From positions 1 to 64,000 of the forward strand of contig CAZIKF010000007.1 of the NCBI GenBank assembly GCA_964539825.1: a DNA stretch of 64,000 nucleotides, read 5' to 3'. Numbering within the stretch: position 1 is the stretch's first letter; every line of letters begins with the position of its first letter. This document shows positions 26,324 through 38,300 of this stretch, one piece after another. The position numbers were made by a program, and so were the translations under genes. Below the pieces are notes generated by a model. It was not told the DNA's origin and did not search any database. It was given only the letters and a program-made list of their open reading frames with translations. Source of the stretch: CAZIKF01 sp964539825. Lineage in GTDB: Bacteria > Muiribacteriota > UBA6191.

Positions 26324-29300
26324 CTACCACAAGGAACCTGGGGAAGTGGATTCAAGAGTATTCTCTAAGCTATCTTCAAGTTCTGTGAAGAAGTCCAGCC
26401 CGGTTCTTGATTCCACCTCATCTACAGTGGTGAGATAGAGCGAAAGGTCTGAACTGTCCGCTGTGTGGGGGATGATGAAGGCAAGCAGCCTGGGGGAGCC
26501 CTCATAGATGTCCACTACTAACTTGTAGAAGGCGTCAGGGATCTCAACTCCTGATTCAATGGTTTCCACAGAGTTCTCAAAGATGGTTCCTGTAACCACC
26601 CATACCTGTTGAAAATCATTGGCATAATCCTGGGCGACTTTCTCTTCAAGCAGCCGGATAATCGTACGGTTCACGTAGGGAAGCTGCGGAGTAATATTAG
26701 ACATCTTAAAGGATTCAACCTGGGCGGTTTGCCCATAGCGGGTGTCAATTGCATAGTTAGGCGCTACATGACCCCGGTCATATCCTGAATTGGTATAGTC
26801 ATCGTGAACAACCTGAGCCTGGGTACGGTTATCTTTAGTGAAGCTTGAGGGGCGGTCATGAGATAGAGGATCCACTATTTTAAAAAGTCTATAGACGGCA
26901 TAAGAGGGATTCTGACGAGATTCGTTATAGGCAACGGTGAAGCCAATATTGGTGAGGATCAAAAGCGCTTCAGTGGAAGTGGTTGCCTGGGGTTGACCGG
27001 CAAAGTAGTAAAAACCTCCCAGGTCATCACCAGTTTCAGTGACTTCGGATTCCGTAGAATTGGTGCTGCCGGGGGAGGAAGGTACCGAACTCCAGAGCGC
27101 CGTGGCCGCTGTTTTCTCAAGAGAATTCTCAAGTTCATCAGGAAGTCTCCAGAAGAAGTCGAGGCCGGTTAAATTCTCAATTTCATCTACCGGTACCAGA
27201 TACTGGGCCAGGTTTGTTTTATCATCGCTATCCTTATGTACCAGGAAGGCCAATACCCTGGGAGATCCATTATCGATATCGGACACAATCTTGAAGAAGG
27301 AATCAGGAACCTGAACACCAGCCCCGCTGGATAAAGTCTCAATATCACTATCAAAGATCGAGCCAGTCATAACCCAGACCTCTTCAAAGTCCTGCGCGAA
27401 CTCCTCAGCCACTTTTTCCTCCAGAGCAGTCATCAACTGGGTATTGAGATAGGAGAGCTGAGGAGTAATGTTGGACATCTTATAGGCTTCTTTTAGAGCA
27501 TCTTCACCATAACGGCTGTCAATGCCGAATTTAGGAGCCAGGAGTCCTCTCTGGTAGCCCGTACTGGTGTAGTCACCAGTTTTGATCCTTGCCACCGTTC
27601 GATCATCAATGGTGTAGCCTGGCGTACTGTGGGTAACGATATCGTTCTCAACCACCTCAAAGATGCGATATGCCGTCCAGATCGGGTCCGCGCGCTCTTC
27701 GGAGTAGCCAAGTTTGAACCCGATATTGCTGAGGATATCCAAAGGCTCAGCACCCTCAGTACTCAAAGGAAGTCCCCCAAAAGAAAACAATGTAGCGTAG
27801 TCATTGATAGACAAGCCTTCCTTCAAGGCCTGAGTCACCCCGTCAAAAGCCGGTTTGGATAGATAGTTTTCATCAAAAAGAAGAGGGTCATCGGGACCAT
27901 ACACATCATCAATCCAAGAATATTTATCCGTGAATCCCCAGAATATCACCGTGTCACAGTTGGGTTCCACACGACAGGTACCAACCACCTGCCGATAAAT
28001 CTCCTTCTGGGTTTGAAGATTTTCCTCTGTGGTGCCTGAAAGACCCGCGATCTGCACATCCATCTCACTGACCTGTACCTCAAGCCCCAGATCCCCGAAC
28101 CGCTGAATATTCTCCTGCATACTTTCAAAATCAATGGGGGCGCTGGCAACGAGGTGCATCTGCATCCCAATTCCATGAATGGGAATGGAGCTTTCTATCA
28201 TTTGTTTTGCCAAAGAGTAGAGAGCATCAGATTTGGCGTTGACCGTCTCTATTCCATAGTCGTTATAGAGAAGTTTCAGGGTTGGGTCCACCGTATTAGC
28301 AAATGTAAAGGCATCGGGAATAAAGTCCGCACCGAGCATCTGGAAAAAGAGTGTGTCTCGGTAAGTACCGTCATCATTGAAAGCTTCATTGACCACATCC
28401 CACTGCAAAATTTTTCCTCGGTAGCGCTCAAGGGTGGTGATGATGAAAGTATCCATCCAGGTTTTCAGCTGAGCCGTAGTCAGGGTGCCTGCATCAGATG
28501 AACTGGTGACAAAGGAAGGGATGGAAGAATGCCAGATCAGGGCATGACCTTTGGTGATTTGTTCATTATCTAAGGAGAACTGGTGAATCGTATCAAGAGC
28601 ATCAAAATCATAGGTTTGTTCCGAGGGTTGTAAATAATCCCACTTGGCTTCAGCCTCAGGAACCACAAGGGAGAATTCATGGCCTAGCACCGTACCATAT
28701 TGATTATCTGCGGCCAGGTTCCAGTGATTAATGTTTGAGCCAACTGTATAACCATGGCAGGCCCCGGCAATTCGAAGGACTGAATAACCCTCGCAAGTTC
28801 GAAATTGAACCTCTTCAAATCCAGTCTCAAACCCAGGAGCGTTTTCTATAGCAGAAAGAGTCAGGAAGTAATCTGTGGCAACTTTCAGATCCTCCAGTGG
28901 AGTGATGATGATGCCCGGAGGCGTCTGTTGAAGGGTGGCAGTAAGCGAGATATACGAACCCGTGCTGTCAGAGATCGCAACCAGGTCCGTGGGATTGGTT
29001 ATGGCACTCCCATTAATCTGCAAGATCGGTTCATCAAAGGTGATAGCAAACGTGGAATTGACCGCCAGTCCAACAGTCTGATCCACAATGGAAAAAGACG
29101 AAACCGGAGCAAGGATGGGACGGGTGCTGACAACTTGAGAGAAGGTACTTTCAACCTGGTTCTCAAGGGAGGTGACAGCAAAGCTAACAAGCTGATCGGA
29201 GTTAAAGCTGGTAAAGAGAGAAGGCGGGGAAGACGTGGATTGAAAGGAAGAACTCGTGGAAAGAGTCCCAGGTGCGGCAGAGTAGATTCTATAACCCTGG

Positions 29301-32300
29301 GCCTGAGTAACAACAGACCAGCCAACGGAAATGCCACCCTTGAATCCAATGACTGATATGTCCTGGGGGGAAGGAGGACGAGGTATAACAGTTAGGCTAA
29401 GGGTCAGAGACTCAGTCTCTCCACCCTTTGCATCTAGCACTTTATATGCTAGTGAATCTGAACCGGCGAATCCAGTATTGGGGGTGTATTGTATTTTGTA
29501 ATTGGTAGTTAGGGCAGCAGATCCATTGGAAGGTTGGGTGAGGAGGATAGTATAGAGATTATCACCATCACTATCCGAGGCATTTGAAAGTACATCTATC
29601 AAGACGCTGGTGTCCCTGTCTAGAACAGCACTGGTGGCAGAATCAATAGGAGCTGAATTACTCCCAACATTGAACTTTACTAGCCAGAAATCGGTAGCTC
29701 CATGATTCCCACTGATGTCTCCGTTACTGGAACCACTATAACCACTAAATACAAAACCGCCATTATCAAGCGCTGCAATAGAGTAACCACGGTCATCACC
29801 ACTGCCTCCAAAACTCTTTTCCCACATGAGGTCGCCAGTTACATTTAACCTGATAACCCAGTAGTCCTTCTGTCCCTGGTTTATACTTACATCACCATTG
29901 NNNNNNNNNNNNNNNNNNNNNNNNNNNNNNNNNNNNNNNNNNNNNNNNNNNNNNNNNNNNNNNNNNNNNNNNNNNNNNNNNNNNNNNNNNNNNNNNNNNN
30001 CATTAGATTGACTATGACCCGTTACGGCAAAGCCTCCATCAGCTAAGAGAGTGATGGATTGTCCATAATCATTACCACTTCCACCAAAGCTCTTCTGCCA
30101 TACAAGTTCTCCATTTGAATTGAGCTTAATAATCCAATAGTCAGCCAATCCATTGTTACTGTTCAAATCTCCGTTGCTCGATAGGCTGTAACCAGCTATG
30201 GCATAGCCGCCATCAGCTGTTAGAGTCGCGGATTCGGCATATTCATCTGCACTTCCCCCGAAACTCTTTTCCCAGATAAGATTGCCGCTAGCATCCAACT
30301 TAAGGATCCAGAAATCTATGCCGCCGCTGTTTTCACTTACATCCCCATTTGAGGAACCGCTAGAACCAGCAACAATATAGTTACCATCTGAGGTTTCTAG
30401 TATGGTTGTACTTACTTCTAGTTCACTGCCGCCAAAGTTCTTCTCCCACATCAGGTTGCCGATAGCATCTAATTTTATTATCCACTGATCCCAACCACCG
30501 TTATTTGCGCTTACATCACCATTGCTTGATTGGCTGTGCCCAGTCACGGCATATCCTCCATAGCTGGTTGGGATATATGAAATGGTGTTTTCGTTTAAAC
30601 TACCCCCAAAAGTCCGGCTCCATACCGTCACTACCGGGCTCAAAATCACAGATGCTGTAGTACTGGCACCACTGTTATTTGAAATAGAATAAATGAATTG
30701 GTCACTAAATTGAACATTGGAATTCGGTGTATATCTGAATCCAGATGGAATACCTACCAGGCTTCCATAAGCAGTGCTTGTAATTGTTGAGATACTGACC
30801 GAATCCACATCAACATCATTTGCTAAAACATCGAAATCTACATATTGCCCAGGCTCAAATATGACATAGTCATCATTGGCTACTGGTGGCCCAGGTGGAT
30901 TGATGCCTATGAACAAGCTAAGCTGGAGAATATCGGTTTCTCCACCCTTGCCATCTAGGACTTTGTAAGTGAGGGAGTCTGAACCGCTGAAATCGGAAGT
31001 CGGTGTGTACTGAATCTTGTAATCTGTTGTCAATGTAGCAGAACCGTTGGAGGGCTGGGTAAGAAGGGAAACGTATAGGATATCCCCGTCACTGTCTGTC
31101 GAATGAGAGAGTACATCTACCGAATTTGTGGAGTCTTGTAGGAGCGAAGTACTTACAGGATAACTAACCGGATCTGAATTTGGTCCTTCGTAGAGTTTTA
31201 GAACCCAATAATCCGAGCTGCCATGATTTTGTTTTAAGTCCCAATCTGATGAATGACTCTTTCCGGCGATTGCAATCCCACCGTCTCTGGTTAAAACCAT
31301 AGAGAAGGCTTCATCAGTCCCAGATCCGCCGAAGCTCCTTTGCCATAATAATTTTCCTGTTTCGTCGAGCTTTATTAACCACCAATCTTGATCTCCTCTA
31401 TTTAATGTGACATCTCCATTGTTTGAAAGGCTGCCTCCAATGACTAAGAGCCCACCATCATTACTCTGGACTATAGAATGGGCCCATTCATCTAAGGAAC
31501 CACCGAATCTTTCCTGCCACACTAAATCTCCGTTTGAGTCTATAACAACTATCAAATAGTCTTCATCTCCATCACCTTGAGAGGTTCTTTCAGAAGGGCT
31601 ATGACCTGCAATAGCAAATCCTCCAGAATTGATATTTATGATAGCATTCGCAGTGTCCCACCCTGTGCCACCAAAGGACTTTTGCCACTGGAGATTACCA
31701 TCACTATCAAGTCTTACTATCCAATAATCAGAAGACCCGTGGTTTTCGCTAACATCTCCATCAATTGACAGGGTGGAACCGGCGACTGCATAGCCGCCAT
31801 CGGGGGTTTGAACAATGGATTTGGCTCTATCGGCATCACTACCACCATATGTTCTCTGCCATTCTTGTATACCTTCAGAATTTAGTTTGACAACCCAAAA
31901 ATCGGCATGCCCATGTGCTGCAACACCAAGGTCGTTTGAAAAAGTAGTGCCAGCAATAGCTAACCCACCATCAGATGTCTTAATTATTGAGTTGGACCAG
32001 TCATCATCCCAACCACCAAAGATCCTTTTACCCACTATTTCCCCATTGGTGTCTAGATTCAAAAGCCAACCTTCAATTCCACCAAGACGAGTGCTGAAAT
32101 CGCCGTTCCGTGACCAACTAAATCCGACCGCCGCATAGGTACCGCTGTCAGTTTGGATAAGACTAGTTGCTTCGTCAATATCAGAGCCCCCATAGCTCTT
32201 TTGCCACAATAGATTTCCATTTGGTGAAACATTGATCACCCAGTAATCAGAAGAACCATGATTTCCACTTACATCGATATTATTGGATTTACTGAATCCA

Positions 32301-35300
32301 GCAATAGCGTAGCCATCATCAAGGGTCTGAACAATTGAATTTGCTCTGTCCCAGCCACTACCTCCCCAGGAATGATTCCATACGGTCTTAAGAGGGATTA
32401 ATTGAAATTTAGCAGTAAGATTTGGAGAATTACTATCAGAGAATGAATATATGAAACTGTCAGACGTTTGCTCCTGTGAGTTGGGAATATATCTATAGCC
32501 TGAAGGGAGTTGCACTAATTGCCCATGAGTAGGACTGGTGACAATGCCAAGGCTGAGTGAGCTCAAATCTAAATCGGGATGTAGTCTAATTAGATCAATA
32601 TCAACTGGCTGCCCTGGTTCAAATATGACATAGTCATCCTTAGCATTGGGGGGTTCATTTTCTCCTCTAAGTGCGGTTCTTATATTGAGTAGGGCTGGCT
32701 CATAAAATGGAATATCGCCCTGATTGATCCATTGGGGTCTATTCTGATAGTGAGCATGAACGGTGATTTGAAACGGCTCTAACGCTAAATCTTGGAAGAT
32801 GTGAGAAAGCTCTGTCGTGGTTATGATTAAACTCGAATTGGAGGTCTGTAGGTATTTGCCCGTTACTTTGTAGGCGTCAGCATCTGAAACCTCTTGCCAC
32901 TGGACAGCTAAACTATGGATTCCCGGAGTGTTCTCAAGTAGATTGGGTACCTGTCTGACCCAGACTCGATGTCGTGCTTCTCCGATTATGATTTCAGAAC
33001 TATCCCCTTCGCTAAAAGCTTGTAAATCTAGGATATATTCACCCAGATCAAGTGCCAGATTCATAGGGAAAGATACGGTGGAGGTACTTGCTGACAGAGC
33101 CTGGCTATACTCCAAGATTGAAGTTGTTGTGCCTGATGAATGGAAGGAGACGGGTTGTTGAGTCTGTGGGTCCAGAACCTGGACTTTGACTCCATGAGTC
33201 CAGGATTGAACCTGACTCCAAGACCCAGAGGTGTTTGGGTTGTGTATTTGTACTGTGGGTGTCAGGTCAGTACTTCGAGTAGCACCATCAAGTAAGTCTA
33301 CGATTGAGTGTTGCTGTCCTCCACCTGGCATTTCCAACTGAACCGATAAGGGTTGGCTGTTGCGGATTACCTTCAGCAAAATTCTTTTTTGGAATGAAGA
33401 GGACTCACCGGGGTTGTTCTGTCTATCTTCATTGGAATCGTAGTAGGCATTGACGAAGACCTCGTGTTCTCCAAAACCCAGCAGGCGGCTGATGCTAAAG
33501 GTGCTACCTCTTTCGTTTTCAGTTGGTGTGAGTAGCGCTCCATCAAGCTCCAGAAAGTAGCGTATGTTATTTGTGTCAACAGTGGGAGCTTGCGGATTCA
33601 ATCTTAATACATTGAACTGGGCTTGAATTGTAGCTTGAGTTCCTTCAATAAAGATTCTCTGGGCAATCAATTCCCCCTCCACTGCGTAATTTACATTTGA
33701 GGCAAGGGGGAGGTTTACAACTATAGTTCTGAAAGTGGTGTCACTTAGCCCGGTGACAACATCAACTACTCTCAACTCAAAGAGATATTCTCCCTCGGGT
33801 AACGTGGCTATAACAACCGGGAGTTGTGCGGCCTGTCCAGAACTGCCAAATACAGCAATACTGCCAAGGTAGGTCCAACGAAAGCTCAAGGGATTCCCTG
33901 CGGGACTAAAACTAGGTAGTCCGTCTAGTGTGACATCGATAGTCTGCTGTCCCGGGGGTATTTGAAATTCGGGGTATTGACCAGCATCGGCTACAGGGGG
34001 GAGCTGGCTTGCCCTTGATAGGCTAAGGGTGACCGTTACAGGCGGACTTAACTCAGAGCTGATTTGATCCTTAGCTTGAACGCTGAGGCTTAATTCGGTC
34101 TCTGTGGCGGGTACGGGGATCACAACCTGGGTATGGGAATTGGAGATTTCCTGAAAAAAGAGTGACGGCCCCGAACCTGAATTCCAGGCATAGGAGTAGA
34201 GAAACTTCATGGGGTGAAATTCGCTTCTCCCGCTAAATCCTGCTTCTAGCTCTATGCTGATAAAATCATCGAGAAAGTTGCCCTCAAAACTCTGTGACTG
34301 GATCAGTTCCAATCCGCCAGAGAGACTCTCAACAGAGAGAATCTTGAAGTTGGCGATTACCTCCTGAGTTTGGTCAGCAGGGACTTCAAAACGTAATGTA
34401 TGGGAGTTGTTTGCAAGTGAATCAGTCTGTCCTGTGGCTTGAATTGTGAGAGCATATTTACCCGGGGCTGGCAGTGTGCCTTGTATGTGAAACTGTGTTC
34501 TCGTATTAAAACTTGAAGAGTCAGAAATCGTAAGTGTGGAATGTAGTGAGCCCGGTGCGTTAGAAGAATCATCCCACTCCAATAAATTTGCGCTAAGTTC
34601 AATTTGTTGAGCGACGGCGTTTGGATCATTAGCAAATCCAAAGACCTCGAAATTTCCCCCGACCTCAAAGATATAGAAACCTGTTGAAGGATTGAGGAAA
34701 GGATTCTCTCTGAAGGATACAGTAGAGAAGCTGCGCTTGAAAAAAGCGTCGAGCTCTACTGGTGTGATGCTTTGAGCCTTTGATTTGATCAGTACCAATA
34801 CGCTTCTGGTAGATGAATTGCCAAGGGTATCTGTCACGATTAACTCAATATAGCTACCTCCATCTCCGCTGCCAGAGGGGGCCAATACTTCAAGGGTAGT
34901 AGAACTCTGGGTCGAACTCAGAACAGAGATCTTGTTCGTGTCCACATTCCAGGTGTAGCTCAGGGACCCTCCCCCTCTAGAGAAGGAGCCACTTGCATCA
35001 AGAGTGACAGAGATTGGGATATCAGCATCCTCTAGAAGTACTGTAGCCGGCTGTACATGGGCGACAGGAGGAAGAATTTGAGGCTTGGCTCGAAATTCAA
35101 TCTCCTGGCTTGCACTCTTAGAATTCTGGTCAGTAACGGTGAGTTTCATTCGCAGTAAGGTGGGCTGACTTACCTGTGGTATTTGTACGATCACCAGGGA
35201 TGTTTGGATGGAAGTGCTATCACTTAAGAGGGTGAGGTTGGAGAGGTTTGCCCATTGGTAGACCAAATCAGAGCCTGTCTCTGAGAATGAGAAGGAAGCA

Positions 35301-38300
35301 TCCAGGGTGATAATCTCGCCTGGAAAGTAGCTTGCTCTTCTGGGGAATTGATCCACAACAATGAGAGGGGGCCTGGTAGTGGGTAAGACAGCAAGGAGCA
35401 TGGAGTCTGTACTGGAACCTGCGGCATCTGAAACTTCTAGATGGAACCTCAGCAAGGATCGATCTGGAAAATCCAGGGGATCAATTTCAACAATCGCTAC
35501 AGGACTGGTCTGACTAGAATCGAGAAAGGAGAGCGGTCCACTCCAGAGATAACCGGGTGTGTCTGTGGTGTAAGAAAAGGATGAACTGCCATCGAGCGTG
35601 AGTGTAATAGTGGAGTTCGTAAGTCGGACAACCTGATCTCTTCCCGCAAAAGTATAGGGAGATCTTCCAGGCTGGATAACAATCCTTAATTCATCCTGCC
35701 TTGAAAGTGAATTTTCTCGCACAGTGAGCGTAACGGTGTAAGAGCCTGGCTCAGATAGTGTCAGTTGTGGATGACGGGCCTGGTAATTCCTCCCAATTTC
35801 TTCTGAGAAATAGGATCTTGGTTCCCACTCATAGCTAAGTCCATTTTCAAGCCCTGTCTCAAGTGAATAGCTGTAGTTATTGAGTAGGAGTCCTCCAGTC
35901 TGAACCAGGCCGGGTTGATTGAGGACCATTGGGAAACCTGTATCCGCAACAGGAGGCTGCGTTCCCCTGGCTCGAATCCGTATAGCCTGGGTAGCAAAGT
36001 TAGATTGACTTTTACTTAGTTTAAGAAGGCCATCATAGACACCGGGTCTGGTGAAACTCACCTGTGTGGAGTGAGAATCAGGCGAATTTATCTGTACGGC
36101 CGAATTCTCGAAACTCCAAAGAAAGGAAAGGTTCCCGGAGTTCCCTGATTTGGGATCAAAGGAGTCACGGGCACTCAGTTTAACGCCAGCTAGAGCCCTT
36201 ACAAACAAGAAACGAGGAGCAATAATGATCGGCTCTAAATCTGGTAGAAATCGGTAAATTACGGAAGCACTACTTTCTCGTCCATCAGGGCTTTGAACTT
36301 TAACCAGGTATGAGCGCTCCTCTCTTCCGGAAAGTGGGCTCACACCTACGACGGAAAGAGCCTGGGTCGCCGATTCAAGGGGAACCTCGCTTCCATCAAC
36401 TATTTCATACCACTGGAAGCTAAGGGCCTGACCAATCGGATCGAAGCTGTTTCTGGCATCAAGACTAATGCTAGCGGAACTTCCCTCGTATTCAATTTTT
36501 TGAGCCCGTCCAGCACTTACATACAGACGCCCCTTGAGTCCGAAGTCCTTGTCGAGTTTCTCATCAGATAACAGGGAGTCAAGTTGGCTTGTACTTAAAA
36601 CACTTGCTATCTGTCCGAGCACCGCAAGAGCATCAGACGCGTTCTGTGAATTTTTGGCTAGATTCCGGGCTAGATTCCCCAAATCTTTGACCTTGCCAAT
36701 GCTCTTTTCCATGATTGAGGCGAAATCAACTTCAATTTCACCTGAGGATTCAACTTCGCCTTTCAGTGCGCTGATCTTTGAAAAGATCTGTTCAGAAGCA
36801 GCCGTATTCTGACTCGATGCTTCGACAGCCCCAGAGAGTATTTCTGAGACGGTATCTGTATCAGGCGCGTTTTTGAGCAGTGTGTCGAGGAGTTCAGCGG
36901 AGCCATCAAGGGCTGAGACAGTATCATCTAAATCTTCCAAAAACTTGATTGAGCTTGAGCTCTCCTTCTCTTGAGCTTTATTGAGAGCAGTGGAGGCCTT
37001 TCCAAGGATTGAGGCGAGGTTCCGTGCCGCGACCTTATTTGAGGCTAAATCTTTGACGAGTTCATCGGGAAAGGCCACTGCCTTGGAGATGACCCTTAAG
37101 CCCTCAGAGGTAGCCGTTGATCCCTTTAGACTCTCAAGATTAGCGCTAACGGTTGTGATAACTTCCCTGAACCGGGATAGGGTTTGCTCTTCAATTCCCT
37201 GGCTGCCTGTGGTGGACTCAGCAAGGGATAGAGACTCTGTCACGACATCTACAACATCAATCAAAGTATCTTCAGTGCCGTCTCCGTAGAGTAAATCTTG
37301 TACAAGGTTCTGGATTTGTAATTCCTCGATTGCCTGTAGAATTCCATTTTGTATGGCTGACTTTTTTCTTGCGAGAAGAACAGAGCAGCGAGACGAAAGA
37401 TTTTTTGCTCTCTCAAGTGCATCCTGAAAGTTCTGAACCGTAGAATCGGGGGAAATACCTGTGAGAATTCGGGCAAGTTCATCAGTTCTGGAGATAAATC
37501 GATTGAAATCTGAAAGAGAAGAGGGGTCATTGATTTCACGGATCTTCTCAGCAAGAGACTTTAAGGGTGAGATCGAACTTGTAACAGCGGAAAGGGCTAA
37601 CTCTGAAAAGCCCTTAACGTCGACTTCATTTCGATGGATGACCGAGAGGATTTGAGGATCTAGAGACTCCAGTCCCGCGTTTTCTTCACCAAGTTTAAAC
37701 TGGTCCTCCGGGATTCCAAGTTTATTGGCGATTTCGAGACCCAGAAGAGCGACGGAGAGGGTGGAGGATTCTGAAATCGTGGCGTTGATAGCTCCCGAGC
37801 TGGTTCCTTCAAGGCTTTGGAGAAGTTGTTCAGGCAAGACAGACTTCAGTTCCTGTCCTGAATAAAGGTTCACTGAGACGACCAGGTTCTCAGAATCAAA
37901 TGTATTAGAACGAAGATAGGACTCCTGGGCGGAGGTAAACGTGATCGAGTAGCTTACAGGTAGCAGGTTCCCCTGGGAGTCAAAATTACAGGTTACGGGG
38001 GCTCCTTCTAAATCGTTTAAGATCCTACCGTTTAGAGAAAATGCGTGGGCTCGGCCAATGATCTTGCCAATGTCCGAAAGATCATTACAGGTTGCATCAC
38101 TCAGTACATTGGTAGAGGCTGAAGATTGTGTGGAGAACCGGCTCAGAGAAATCCTTGAACGACTGCCGGAAATCTGTGACTCAGTAGGGGGTAGCAAAGT
38201 GGTGGCTCCGCCTATAACAAGGGCAGCTTCAGCGGAGGAGCCAGTTGGTGTGATTAACAGGGGTGACCCAGGACTTACAACGGATGTCTCACTGTCTTGA

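Noticed and set aside
28805..29356. Long open frame (183 codons) on the plus strand inside the giant gene
   Set aside because: It is antisense to FnIII/Ig domains of the giant protein, has a low-complexity Arg/Gly-rich translation and no Shine-Dalgarno.
29668..32380. Possible CRISPR or DNA-level satellite from regularly spaced repeats
   Set aside because: The period is about 174 nt, the similarity is at protein level and in frame, and there are no short identical repeats with unique spacers.
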